11,575 nucleotides of DNA from Prevotella sp. UBA3288 (GTDB lineage Bacteria > Bacteroidota > Bacteroidia > Bacteroidales > Bacteroidaceae): assembly GCA_002361655.1 (NCBI GenBank), contig DETM01000040.1, forward strand, positions 1-11,575, given 5' to 3'. A model generated the notes under the pieces. The model did not search any database, had not been told where the DNA came from, and saw nothing but the letters and a program-made list of their open reading frames with translations. Below are positions 1 through 6,106 of the stretch, in pieces. The position numbers were made by a program, and so were the translations under genes. The first letter of the stretch is position 1. Every line of letters begins with the position of its first letter.

Positions 1-232
1 CGTTGACGATGTTCTGGTCAAAGTCGGTGGCGGCAGGCACCTCGGTCTTGAACTCGTTCTCTGGCAATGTCAGTCCTGCTTCCACTTCTATCGTGTAACC
101 GTCATCGTCGGTAGCAGGGTCAACGATTTCTTTGCCGTTGTCCTTGTCATCACTGTCGCTGCACGAGGTCAGTGTCATTCCAAGACCGCAGGTAAGGATG
201 GCGGTCAGCATCCATAGATTCATCTTTTTCAT
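1..232 (-). CDS. Exported lipoprotein, N-terminal part (partial, runs off window)
   Basis: The first 77 codons of a gene whose 3' end lies outside the window. The protein starts MKKMNLWML and has a hydrophobic stretch ending in the lipobox LTSC, with Cys at about residue 24, so it should be processed by signal peptidase II and lipidated. The mature protein begins CSDSDDKD, an acidic run just after the Cys. In Bacteroidota such runs are known to act as surface-export signals for lipoproteins, so an outer-leaflet, surface-exposed location is likely (inference). The rest of the visible part is acidic and Thr/Glu-rich, with no domain I recognise, so function is unknown. The start at 232 is supported by the MKK signal-peptide onset and by a promoter box at 293-300. 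It may be part of a surface or polysaccharide-handling locus to the left, but nothing here shows that. Confidence 0.85.
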   Translation of the reverse strand, partial: MKKMNLWMLTAILTCGLGMTLTSCSDSDDKDNGKEIVDPATDDDGYTIEVEAGLTLPENEFKTEVPAATDFDQNIVN

Positions 233-292
233 CAATTCTAATGATTTTTTTTAATGTGTAATTTACTTCTTATGGTGATAGTCTTTTCGGTG

Positions 293-300
293 CAAAGTTA
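293..300 (-). promoter_or_regulatory. Promoter -7 box of the lipoprotein gene
   Basis: On the minus strand this reads TAACTTTG, a match to the Bacteroidota primary-sigma -7 consensus TAnnTTTG. It lies about 60 bases upstream of the lipoprotein start. No TTTG sits at the usual distance of about 20 bases; the nearest TTTG copies are at 301-304 and 313-316, which is too close. The box is therefore clear but the -33 element is not. Confidence 0.6.
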
Positions 301-351
301 CAAACTTTTTTGCAAATACGATGTAACTGCCCCCACATTTTTATTATATAT

Positions 352-377
352 TGAGTCCACTTTCTAAAGTGGACTCA
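352..377. repeat. Perfect inverted repeat, 12-bp arms, 2-base centre
   Basis: TGAGTCCACTTT at 352-363 and its exact complement AAAGTGGACTCA at 366-377 are separated only by CT. As RNA it would fold with a stem of about 11 bp and a tetraloop. It begins 8 bases past the stop of the small ORF at 386. Neither side carries a T-tract, so it is not a classic intrinsic terminator, although it could still protect or end the hepT-side transcript. The other reading is the joined or leftover terminal inverted repeats of an insertion sequence whose last codons are the small ORF. I cannot assign it to a named family. Confidence 0.8.
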
Positions 378-385
378 GTTATTAA

Positions 386-532
386 TTATCGATTCAGATA
401 TTTCCAGAACTGAATGGAATCGTCGTGGTGCCGTAGTTTCTCGACGATCGAGACGAGCTTCTTCTGAATGGCTTTCTGAGTATTCACCATCTGTTGGGCA
501 AGACTCTTTACGGAGCGTTGCTTACAGCCCAT
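386..532 (-). CDS. Small ORF of 48 codons downstream of hepT; possible third gene or IS remnant
   Basis: I do not recognise this one. It starts ATG at 532 with MGCKQRSVKSLAQQM and ends EFWKYLNR-like (IQFWKYLNR) at TAA 386-388. The product is basic at the N-terminal half (K/R/Q-rich) and looks helical, with no signal peptide or membrane segment. The frame stays open 8 codons upstream of the ATG, back to a TAA that directly follows the hepT stop, so it could also be the 3' end of a longer, truncated gene. It lies 27 bases after hepT on the same strand, consistent with co-transcription. The palindrome immediately after it makes a transposase C-terminus a real alternative. Whether it is translated is unknown. 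Confidence 0.4.
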   Translation of the reverse strand: MGCKQRSVKSLAQQMVNTQKAIQKKLVSIVEKLRHHDDSIQFWKYLNR

Positions 533-559
533 AATGGTGAGCGTATGCTCAGCAGTTTA

Positions 560-913
560 CTATTCTGACTTTTCCTGTAGGATTAACTGCTCAATAACCG
601 GCTTTATCTCGGGAATATCCGAAACGATAGTCTCCCATAGTTGGTTTGGACGAATCTTATAGTAACCATGTACCAAGACGTGGCGCATACGCTCTATGTC
701 AGCCCAGTTTAACACGGGATGAGCGTCACGGAATTCATGAGTCAACTTATAGACGGCTTCCCCGATAATCTCAACGTGCTTCACCAAACCAAAATAGACC
801 ACAGGGTCTGACTTTGCCTCTTCCAACGTGTGATGTTCCTTGTAATTTATCAGCACGTTGATAGCTTCAAGCATGTGGCTTAGCCGTTCAACATCCCTAA
901 CCTCTTCTCTCAT
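560..913 (-). CDS. hepT: HEPN-domain toxin, HepT-like (DUF86 family), 117 aa
   Basis: Predicted toxin of a type VII (HEPN/MNT) toxin-antitoxin pair. The HEPN fold acts as an RNase when unmodified, and in studied systems the partner MntA adds AMP to the Tyr of the active-site motif and silences it. The family signature RX4HXY is present as R77, H82 and Y84 in MRHVLVHGYY, so both the catalytic pair and the modifiable Tyr are kept. The N-terminus MREEVRDVERLSHMLEAI is typical of DUF86 proteins and fixes the start at 913. The length is normal for the family. It overlaps the end of the upstream mntA by 17 bases in another frame, so the two are translationally coupled. I see no frameshift or loss of key residues, so the toxin is probably functional. 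Confidence 0.88.
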   Translation of the reverse strand: MREEVRDVERLSHMLEAINVLINYKEHHTLEEAKSDPVVYFGLVKHVEIIGEAVYKLTHEFRDAHPVLNWADIERMRHVLVHGYYKIRPNQLWETIVSDIPEIKPVIEQLILQEKSE

Positions 914-1196
914 AGATTAATTTTTTATCCCGATTGGCAGATTCCACCGCAAATGGCAACAGACAACCGTTTTCTATCAAGTCGATGCGTCGGCCCGTGC
1001 TCTTCTCCAACTCGCCCATCATATGCGAGATGGTAAGCAGGGAGATACGTGCATTCTTATCGTACTCCACAAGTATGTCCACGTCTGAATCCATAGTTTC
1101 TTCTCCTCGGGCAAAGGAGCCAAAGAGCCACGCTTTCAAGACGGGCTGCGTCTTGAAGTATTCGGCTATTTTCTCTGTCATGGTCTCCGTACTCAT
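897..1196 (-). CDS. mntA: Minimal nucleotidyltransferase antitoxin, MntA-like, 99 aa
   Basis: Antitoxin partner of the HEPN toxin. MNT proteins are small polymerase-beta-fold nucleotidyltransferases that adenylylate HepT. The motif GSX10DXD is intact: G26-S27 in LFGSFARGE, then D38 and D40 in DSDVDILV; a third likely metal ligand is D72 in RRIDLI. I chose ATG 1196. An in-frame TTG at 1208 would leave only about ten leader bases below the promoter at 1225-1256, and ATG 1181 is a further option. There is no clear Shine-Dalgarno sequence, as usual in this phylum. The gene is the first of the operon mntA-hepT-(small ORF). Such pairs are common on mobile or variable DNA, but here base composition is not obviously different from neighbours. 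Confidence 0.87.
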   Translation of the reverse strand: MSTETMTEKIAEYFKTQPVLKAWLFGSFARGEETMDSDVDILVEYDKNARISLLTISHMMGELEKSTGRRIDLIENGCLLPFAVESANRDKKLIYERRG

Positions 1197-1224
1197 ATAA
1201 GTTGACAATTATTGTTTCCGTGGG

Positions 1225-1256
1225 CAAAGATAAGGATTATTTCCGAAAGTTCCAAA
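1225..1256 (-). promoter_or_regulatory. Promoter of the mntA-hepT operon
   Basis: A complete Bacteroidota-type promoter on the minus strand: TTTG at 1253-1256, 20 bases, then TATCTTTG at 1225-1232 (consensus TTTG - about 20 - TAnnTTTG). Transcription would start near 1215-1220, leaving a leader of about 20 bases before ATG 1196. This is the best-formed promoter in the window. No operator palindrome is evident around it. Confidence 0.75.
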
Positions 1257-1296
1257 TATTCCGCCTAATTTCCTTGTTTTTATTATCTCCCAATAC

Positions 1297-2214
1297 TCAA
1301 CGGCTACCGATGTAAAGGAAGATCATGCCTAGCAAGACGAGGGCCAGGTCTACTGCTTTGGCACGGAGGTTCTTCTCACGGAAGAACATCGCACCGCAGA
1401 GAAACGAGACGATGACGGAACCGCGGCGCACCATTGAGACAATGCTGATCATGGCCGTTGGCAGACTGAGGGAATAGAAATACATGAAGTCGGCCGTGGA
1501 GAGGAAGAGGCTCACACCGATGATTGACCAATCCCAGTGGAATGGTGTGGTCTGATTGCGCTTGGGCCACCACAGCAGCAAGAGCATGGCCAGCATCATG
1601 AAACACTGGTAGATGTTGTACCACGACTGCACCATCATACGGTCGAGCCCTACCCCGCCCTCGCTCTCAGGAGCCATCAGGTATTTGTCGTACAGTCCGC
1701 TGACGGCTCCCAGTGCAGCCGAACCCACGATCATGTATATCCAGTGGTCGTGCTTGAAGTCTATTCCCTCCTTCTTGCCGCTACGGCTGAGCAGCAGAAA
1801 CGACGCCACGGCCAGCAGCACACCTATCCACTGCCAGGCGTTGAGCCGCTCGCCGAAGACGAGCAGGGCACCGACAAGCACCATCACCGGTCGCGTGGCG
1901 TTGATGGGCCCCACGATGGTGAGCGGCAGGTGTTTCATGCCGAAATAGCCCAGTATCCACGAAGAGAGTACGATAACGGCTTTCAGCACGATGTATTTAT
2001 GCATCTCCCAGCCGCCAGATGCCACATGGAAGATAGAGCCGTCGAGCAGACCTGTGGTGCCGCTAAGGGCGATGAACGGCAGGAAGATGAGCGACGAGAA
2101 CAAGGTGTTGAGAAACAGAATGGGAATGACGGCATTGTCTTTAAGGGCCCGTTTCTTCAGACTGTCATAGACACCTAGGAAGGCGGCGGAGAGGAATGCA
2201 AGGAGTAACCACAT
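1297..2214 (-). CDS. EamA/DMT-superfamily permease, 305 aa
   Basis: Integral inner-membrane protein with about ten hydrophobic segments arranged as two similar halves, the layout of the drug/metabolite transporter (EamA) superfamily. The first half starts at the N-terminal segment LLLAFLSAAFLGVYDSL and ends near a positively charged loop around residues 145-157 (SRSGKKEGIDFKHDHW); the second half follows. Helix-end features such as GPINATRPVMVLVGALLVFGERL fit EamA repeats, in which an acidic residue follows the conserved GE. The substrate cannot be read from sequence; family members export amino acids, metabolites or drugs. It lies 45 bases downstream of truA on the same strand and has no promoter box of its own, so it is probably co-transcribed. 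The ATG at 2214 gives an immediate first membrane segment. Confidence 0.85.
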   Translation of the reverse strand: MWLLLAFLSAAFLGVYDSLKKRALKDNAVIPILFLNTLFSSLIFLPFIALSGTTGLLDGSIFHVASGGWEMHKYIVLKAVIVLSSWILGYFGMKHLPLTIVGPINATRPVMVLVGALLVFGERLNAWQWIGVLLAVASFLLLSRSGKKEGIDFKHDHWIYMIVGSAALGAVSGLYDKYLMAPESEGGVGLDRMMVQSWYNIYQCFMMLAMLLLLWWPKRNQTTPFHWDWSIIGVSLFLSTADFMYFYSLSLPTAMISIVSMVRRGSVIVSFLCGAMFFREKNLRAKAVDLALVLLGMIFLYIGSR

Positions 2215-2220
2215 GTGGGG

Positions 2221-2271
2221 ATTTACTATTTGACGATTTACTATCTACAATTCGACGATTTACGGTTTACG
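2221..2271. repeat. Degenerate tandem array of 7-8 bp units between truA and the permease gene
   Basis: Seven consecutive units can be laid out on the plus strand: ATTTACT, ATTTGACG, ATTTACT, ATCTACA, ATTCGACG, ATTTACG, GTTTACG. Two exact 10-mers GACGATTTAC lie at 2232-2241 and 2254-2263. The array covers the truA stop codon and fills the gap up to the permease start. It is AT-richer than the genes on either side. I recall similar heptamer-like strings in intergenic regions of Prevotella and relatives, but cannot check copy number. Confidence 0.7.
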
Positions 2272-3021
2272 ATTAATTCTGCCATTGTGGCCTTCATACT
2301 TGATGTCGACCAGGAAGAGGGCATTGCCGGGCATCGACTCTCCGGCATCAGTACGACGCTTGCCCTCGACGACACGGCGGAAATCGTCGAGCGTCATTCG
2401 CCCACGGCCCACCTCGACGAGAGTGCCCACGATGGCACGCACCATGTTGCGCAGGAAACGGTTGGCCGTGATCTCGAAATACCAGGTGGTGGGCGATGTC
2501 TGGTGCCACCGGGCTGCGGTGACGCGGCAGAGCGTGGTCTTCACGTCGGTATGACTCTTGCAGAAAGCGCCGAAGTCTTCATAGTCGAGCAGCAGACGGG
2601 CTGCCTCGTTCATCTTTGCGAAGTCAATGACATAGCCCAAAGGGCAAGAGTAGTGACGCTCGAAGGGCGACTTGGTCGTATGAATATAGTAATGATAGGT
2701 GCGCGAAGTGGCCGAAAAGCGGGCATGCAGGTCGTCATCCACCCGTTCCACCTGCTGCACGGCGATGTCCTGCGGCAGCAGGCGGTTGAGTTTGTAGGCC
2801 AGTTGGCGACCGTCCACCTCACGGTCGATGTCGAAATGGGCCACCATCATACGGGCATGGACACCGGCATCGGTCCGTCCGGCACCGGTCACCTGTATAT
2901 CCTCGCGAAGGAGCAACGACAAGCCGCGTTGCAGTTCGCCCTGCACCGATATACCGTTAGGCTGCACTTGCCAGCCGTGGAAGCGCGTGCCATCGTAACT
3001 CAAAGTAATGAAATATCTCAT
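2260..3021 (-). CDS. truA: tRNA pseudouridine(38-40) synthase TruA, 253 aa
   Basis: Converts uridines 38, 39 and 40 in the anticodon arm of many tRNAs to pseudouridine; cytosolic. The N-terminus MRYFITLSYDGTRFHGWQ is typical, and the catalytic Asp is D51 in GRTDAGVHA. Further family motifs are SRTYHYYI near residue 106, the C-terminal-half motif NRFLRNMVR near 188-196, and VGRGRMTLDDF near 207. The length is close to the family norm of about 245-270. The last residues (INRKP) are encoded by the neighbouring heptamer array and are probably not conserved. ATG 3021 is the natural start, with a TAATTTTG box only 8 bases upstream. It leads a likely two-gene transcript with the permease and is divergent from the ferredoxin gene. 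Confidence 0.96.
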   Translation of the reverse strand: MRYFITLSYDGTRFHGWQVQPNGISVQGELQRGLSLLLREDIQVTGAGRTDAGVHARMMVAHFDIDREVDGRQLAYKLNRLLPQDIAVQQVERVDDDLHARFSATSRTYHYYIHTTKSPFERHYSCPLGYVIDFAKMNEAARLLLDYEDFGAFCKSHTDVKTTLCRVTAARWHQTSPTTWYFEITANRFLRNMVRAIVGTLVEVGRGRMTLDDFRRVVEGKRRTDAGESMPGNALFLVDIKYEGHNGRINRKP

Positions 3022-3029
3022 TCGGGCTG

Positions 3030-3037
3030 CAAAATTA
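3030..3037 (-). promoter_or_regulatory. Probable truA promoter -7 box
   Basis: Reads TAATTTTG on the minus strand, a TAnnTTTG match with 8 bases between it and the truA ATG, so the leader would be very short. No TTTG is seen about 20 bases upstream, so the -33 element is weak or absent. Confidence 0.5.
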
Positions 3038-3080
3038 CTAAAAATTCGGCATTCGCCACTCCTAATTCACAATATTTTTA

Positions 3081-3088
3081 TACCTTTG
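3081..3088 (+). promoter_or_regulatory. Promoter -7 box almost touching the ferredoxin start
   Basis: TACCTTTG, an exact TAnnTTTG match, ends only 4 bases before the ATG at 3093. With the usual distance from box to start site, transcription would begin at or within a few bases of the start codon, giving a leaderless or nearly leaderless message. No TTTG is seen at the -33 distance. Confidence 0.55.
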
Positions 3089-3092
3089 CACC

Positions 3093-3872
3093 ATGATTTT
3101 CTATTTCTCCGGTACAGGCAATACCCGTTGGGCGGCCGAGACGCTGGCCCAAGAGACGGGCGAACGGCTGCTCTTCATTCCCGACGAGTTGAAGAAGGAC
3201 GCGTGTGATTATCAGTTGGAAGAAGGCGAACGGCTGGGGTTCTGCTTTCCCGTGCACGGCTGGCAACCGCCACGCATCGTACGCCGTTTCATCCGACAGA
3301 GCACTTTCCGTCTGCTGCCATCCACCTATGTCTATGCCCTCGTCACCTGCGGCGACAGTATCGGTCGCACGATGGAGATGCTCAACAAAGAACTGGCTGC
3401 CAAGGGCCTTCGGGCAGAGAGCGTCTTCTCGCTGACGATGCCCGAGTCGTATGTCTGTCTGCCGTTCATGTACACCGACAAGCCGGAACGCGAGAAAGAG
3501 AAGATCACGAAAGCCACAGCCGACCTGGCGCGCTATGCAAAGATCATTATGGAACGGCAGAAAGGCGAGGTACATACGGTGAGAGGTGTGACGCCCTGGA
3601 CTTTCAGCCATGTCATCGGTGCCTATTTCAACGGACACATGATCAGCGACCACAAGTTCACTGTCGATGCTGACCTGTGTATCCACTGCGGACGGTGCCG
3701 GAAGATTTGTCCCACGGGCGATGTGACCCTCGTCGACGGACTGCCCAAATGGGCTCATGACGGGTCGTGCACCAACTGTCTTGCCTGCTACCACCACTGT
3801 CCGAAGCACGCCATCAACTATGGCAACATCACCCGCAAGCGTGGTCAGTACTACTTCGGCCACGACGAGTGA
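3093..3872 (+). CDS. EFR1-type flavodoxin-ferredoxin fusion protein, 259 aa
   Basis: Two-domain redox protein. Residues 1 to about 160 are flavodoxin-like, with the FMN phosphate loop SGTGNT at 6-11 right after the first strand, so no earlier start is needed. Residues 190-245 are a bacterial 2[4Fe-4S] ferredoxin with two complete cluster motifs: C196, C199, C202, C206 and C226, C229, C232, C236, each last Cys followed by Pro. This architecture matches EFR1-family ferredoxins, which are expected to pass electrons between the FMN and the two clusters in the anaerobic cytosol; the partner enzyme is unknown. It stands alone, divergent from truA and convergent with the DUF4421 gene (13-bp gap, no terminator visible). 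All eight Cys are present, so it should be active. Confidence 0.9.
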   Translation: MIFYFSGTGNTRWAAETLAQETGERLLFIPDELKKDACDYQLEEGERLGFCFPVHGWQPPRIVRRFIRQSTFRLLPSTYVYALVTCGDSIGRTMEMLNKELAAKGLRAESVFSLTMPESYVCLPFMYTDKPEREKEKITKATADLARYAKIIMERQKGEVHTVRGVTPWTFSHVIGAYFNGHMISDHKFTVDADLCIHCGRCRKICPTGDVTLVDGLPKWAHDGSCTNCLACYHHCPKHAINYGNITRKRGQYYFGHDE

Positions 3873-3885
3873 TGCGCCGCCAGAG

Positions 3886-5016
3886 TCAATCGCGCTGCTG
3901 ACGGTATTTCTTTTTCAGTCCGAAGTTGAAACCTACGTAGAGATTCATCGAGCCAAAAGTGTTGCTGGTTGAGAAGCGCGGCTTATGATAGTTATAAGAA
4001 TGCAGGATGATGCTGCCGCCGGCAAACCAGCGGCCTGTGTTGTAGATAAGTCCGAAACGTCCGATTCCATCGATATTAATATTGTCGAAACTGAAATTCT
4101 TTCTGTTGTCATCGGCCACGTCGCCACTGCTTCGCTTGTGGGCGATGGCCACCTGCAGGCAGGCTCCGAACAGCCAGTTCTTGGCAAACACCCAGTTGTA
4201 GCCATAGCCGCCGGAGAGACTGAAGTCGTAATACTTCACACTACTGAAGCGCAGACCGCTATCGAGCGTGACAGTCTGTTCTGCCAACCGCTCGTCGATC
4301 AGCCGTTGCAGAGCCTCGTGGTCTAGTTCGATGAAATGGCGCGTATATCCGAAACCGGCCATCCACGAGCCGCAACTGATTTTTTGTTGTGTGCTCTGAG
4401 CGAAAGCCGCTGGGTATGAATACTTTCCGTGGTTGAATATATAGTAAATATTCAATCCTGTGATGCCAGCCTGTAAACCATCGAAAGGCAAATGGTCGAG
4501 GGTTCTTGAATTAATGTCGGCCCCCAGGTTGGTATCCACCAGTTTATAGTCGCTACCGGTGCGGCGGTAGAAGAGGTCGATGCCAATCTGTGAACTGTAG
4601 ATGCTCACGTCGAACTCCTTGCTCAGCGAACTGAGGCTGATGTTGCTCAGTTCGAAAGTGTAGCCGAAAAAGAACCACTTCCATCCGAAATAGGGACCAT
4701 AGCGCATCTTGCGCTCCGGAGAGAAGGTGATGGACTGTCCGTCGGAAGAACTGAGGGAGTAACGGTCGTAGGTATGTGTGGCCTGCAGCATGGCGGTCCA
4801 TACATAGTGCTGGGGCTCGATATAGGCATCGTCCAGGCGGTCGAAACCGCGCACCGTACGGCGTATCAGTCCGAGGTCGTCGGTCTGCCGATTCAAAAGT
4901 GTGTCGGCAACAATGATGCTGTCGGCAACAACGGTGCTGTCTACCTGTTGCTGAGCCCTCAAAGCCGTCGTGCCCAGCAATACGCAACAAAGTATGACGC
5001 CCCACCCTCTGTCCAT
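3886..5016 (-). CDS. DUF4421-type exported protein, probably an outer-membrane beta-barrel, 376 aa
   Basis: Starts with a signal peptide (MDRGWGVILCCVLLGTTALRA, cut before about QQQ), then a short linker and the block YIEPQHYVW followed by RMRYGPYFGWKWFFFGYTFEL-like sequence (MRYGPYFGWKWFFFGYTFEL), which I associate with Bacteroidota DUF4421 proteins. The remainder alternates hydrophobic and polar residues with many aromatic strand ends (for example GGYGYNWVF, LIYNTGRWFAGG, MNLYVGFNFGL), as in an outer-membrane barrel. It ends in a basic tail (KKKYRQQRD) after the last apparent strand. Function unknown. The start is 3 bases after the stop of the oxidoreductase gene upstream, so the two are co-transcribed, but no functional link is known to me. 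Confidence 0.75.
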   Translation of the reverse strand: MDRGWGVILCCVLLGTTALRAQQQVDSTVVADSIIVADTLLNRQTDDLGLIRRTVRGFDRLDDAYIEPQHYVWTAMLQATHTYDRYSLSSSDGQSITFSPERKMRYGPYFGWKWFFFGYTFELSNISLSSLSKEFDVSIYSSQIGIDLFYRRTGSDYKLVDTNLGADINSRTLDHLPFDGLQAGITGLNIYYIFNHGKYSYPAAFAQSTQQKISCGSWMAGFGYTRHFIELDHEALQRLIDERLAEQTVTLDSGLRFSSVKYYDFSLSGGYGYNWVFAKNWLFGACLQVAIAHKRSSGDVADDNRKNFSFDNINIDGIGRFGLIYNTGRWFAGGSIILHSYNYHKPRFSTSNTFGSMNLYVGFNFGLKKKYRQQRD

Positions 5017-5019
5017 AGT

Positions 5020-6003
5020 CTAATACTTACCCAGAATGCGGTCGAGCACCCAGTTGACGGGCGTAGCCGACACACTAGTGCAACTGCACAAACCGAGTCC
5101 CTGCAGATGTTCGCAGACACACTTGATGAGCGGATACTGCACATAACGGGGATTGGGCACTTCGATATGCTGTGTGCCCTCGCTGGTATGGAGCGAGATG
5201 GGCGTATAGTTGAACACAGAGAAACTGAGCGACCCCTGCTGGCCTATGAGCAGGATGCGGTCTTCACGAGCCGACTCGTGACCGACAAAGCACCACGACC
5301 CGGAGCCCGGCAGTCCATTTTCAAACTGGAACACAGCGCTGACGGAGTCTTCTGCCGAATAGAGGTTGCCACGGTTGGCACAGATGCCACGGGCTTCGAC
5401 AATGACACCAAACATGTCCTGCAAGAGGTCCAGTTGATGAGGAGCCAGATCGTAGAAATAGCCGCCGCCGGCAATCTCCGGCTGCAGGCGCCAGGGCAGG
5501 TTCTCCGGATGCGAATAGTCCAGTTCGCGAGGAGGGCACGAGAATCGGATCTGCACGTTGATCACCTTACCAATGACACCCTGCTCTACGATTTCCTTCA
5601 CCCGCTGGAAGTAAGGCAGATAGCGGCGGTAGTAGGCCACGAAACAGGGCACGCCCGTCTGTTCGGAGATGCGGTTGATGCGTGCGCAGTCCTCATAGGT
5701 AGACGCCAGCGGTTTCTCCACATAGACAGGCTTGCCGGCTTTCATGGCCATGATGGCAAAGGTGGCGTGGCTGGATGGCGGCGTGGCCACATAGACGGCA
5801 TTGACGTCAGGATCGTCAATCAGTTCCTGCGCATCGGTGTACCAACGGGGTATACCGTGGCGCTCGGCGTAGGAACGGGCTTTCTGCTCCGTACGGCTCA
5901 TGACAGCCACTACGGTGGAATCGTCCACCTCGGCGAAGGCTGGCCCGCTCTTCAGTTCGCACACCTCGCCACAGCCCACGAATCCCCATTTGAGTTTCTT
6001 CAT
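5020..6003 (-). CDS. Gfo/Idh/MocA-family NAD(P)-dependent oxidoreductase, 327 aa
   Basis: Predicted sugar- or cyclitol-type dehydrogenase. Residues 1-120 form a Rossmann domain: MKKLKWGFVGCGEV carries the dinucleotide loop (G7, G10, G12), VYVATPPSSHA the strand after it, and YVEKPLA (E96-K97-P98) the conserved EKP motif whose Lys is catalytic. The C-terminal domain has DLAPHQLDLL, with D185 and H189 as the usual DxxxH active-site pair. All key residues are present; the substrate cannot be inferred. I chose ATG 6003, as the frame also stays open up to 6069, but a promoter box at 6027-6034 lies between the two and the domain begins at MKKLKWGF. First gene of a two-gene operon with the DUF4421-type gene, divergent from the membrane-protein gene. 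Confidence 0.9.
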   Translation of the reverse strand: MKKLKWGFVGCGEVCELKSGPAFAEVDDSTVVAVMSRTEQKARSYAERHGIPRWYTDAQELIDDPDVNAVYVATPPSSHATFAIMAMKAGKPVYVEKPLASTYEDCARINRISEQTGVPCFVAYYRRYLPYFQRVKEIVEQGVIGKVINVQIRFSCPPRELDYSHPENLPWRLQPEIAGGGYFYDLAPHQLDLLQDMFGVIVEARGICANRGNLYSAEDSVSAVFQFENGLPGSGSWCFVGHESAREDRILLIGQQGSLSFSVFNYTPISLHTSEGTQHIEVPNPRYVQYPLIKCVCEHLQGLGLCSCTSVSATPVNWVLDRILGKY

Positions 6004-6026
6004 CTCAAGTTCAGTTAAATTTTGTG

Positions 6027-6034
6027 CAAAGGTA
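6027..6034 (-). promoter_or_regulatory. Promoter -7 box of the oxidoreductase operon
   Basis: TACCTTTG on the minus strand, 23 bases upstream of ATG 6003. It excludes the longer N-terminal extension of the oxidoreductase. No clear -33 TTTG. Confidence 0.6.
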
Positions 6035-6077
6035 CGAAAATTTATCGTTTCGCATTTCCCATTTAGCATTTATTTTG

Positions 6078-6085
6078 TACCTTTG
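6078..6085 (+). promoter_or_regulatory. Promoter -7 box of the membrane protein-hisB unit
   Basis: TACCTTTG on the plus strand, 21 bases upstream of ATG 6107. Together with the identical box at 6027-6034 on the other strand it forms a back-to-back divergent promoter pair about 43 bases apart. No clear -33 TTTG at 20 bases. Confidence 0.6.
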
Positions 6086-6106
6086 CCGAAAATTTCACAT
6101 TAAGCA

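Noticed and set aside
233..385. Possible further gene or CRISPR-like structure between the lipoprotein and the small ORF
   Set aside because: Apart from the promoter box and the single palindrome I see only AT-rich DNA without repeats or coding frame.
1197..1208. TTG start four codons upstream of mntA
   Set aside because: It would sit almost at the predicted transcription start; the ATG at 1196 is better placed.
2215..3096. 293-codon plus-strand frame across truA
   Set aside because: Antisense to an unmistakable TruA; begins inside the heptamer array and has no motif.
3078..3863. 261-codon frame antisense to the ferredoxin fusion, and a similar 268-codon frame antisense to hisB at 7335-8141
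   Set aside because: The sense strands carry all catalytic and cluster residues; the antisense products show no family features.
4774..6018. 414-codon open frame antisense to the oxidoreductase and the start of the DUF4421-type gene
   Set aside because: It crosses two genes with clear motifs on the other strand and has no motif of its own; a shadow of codon usage.
6004..6069. 22-residue N-terminal extension of the oxidoreductase
   Set aside because: A promoter box lies inside it, and the Rossmann fold starts at the MKKLKWGF of the shorter form.
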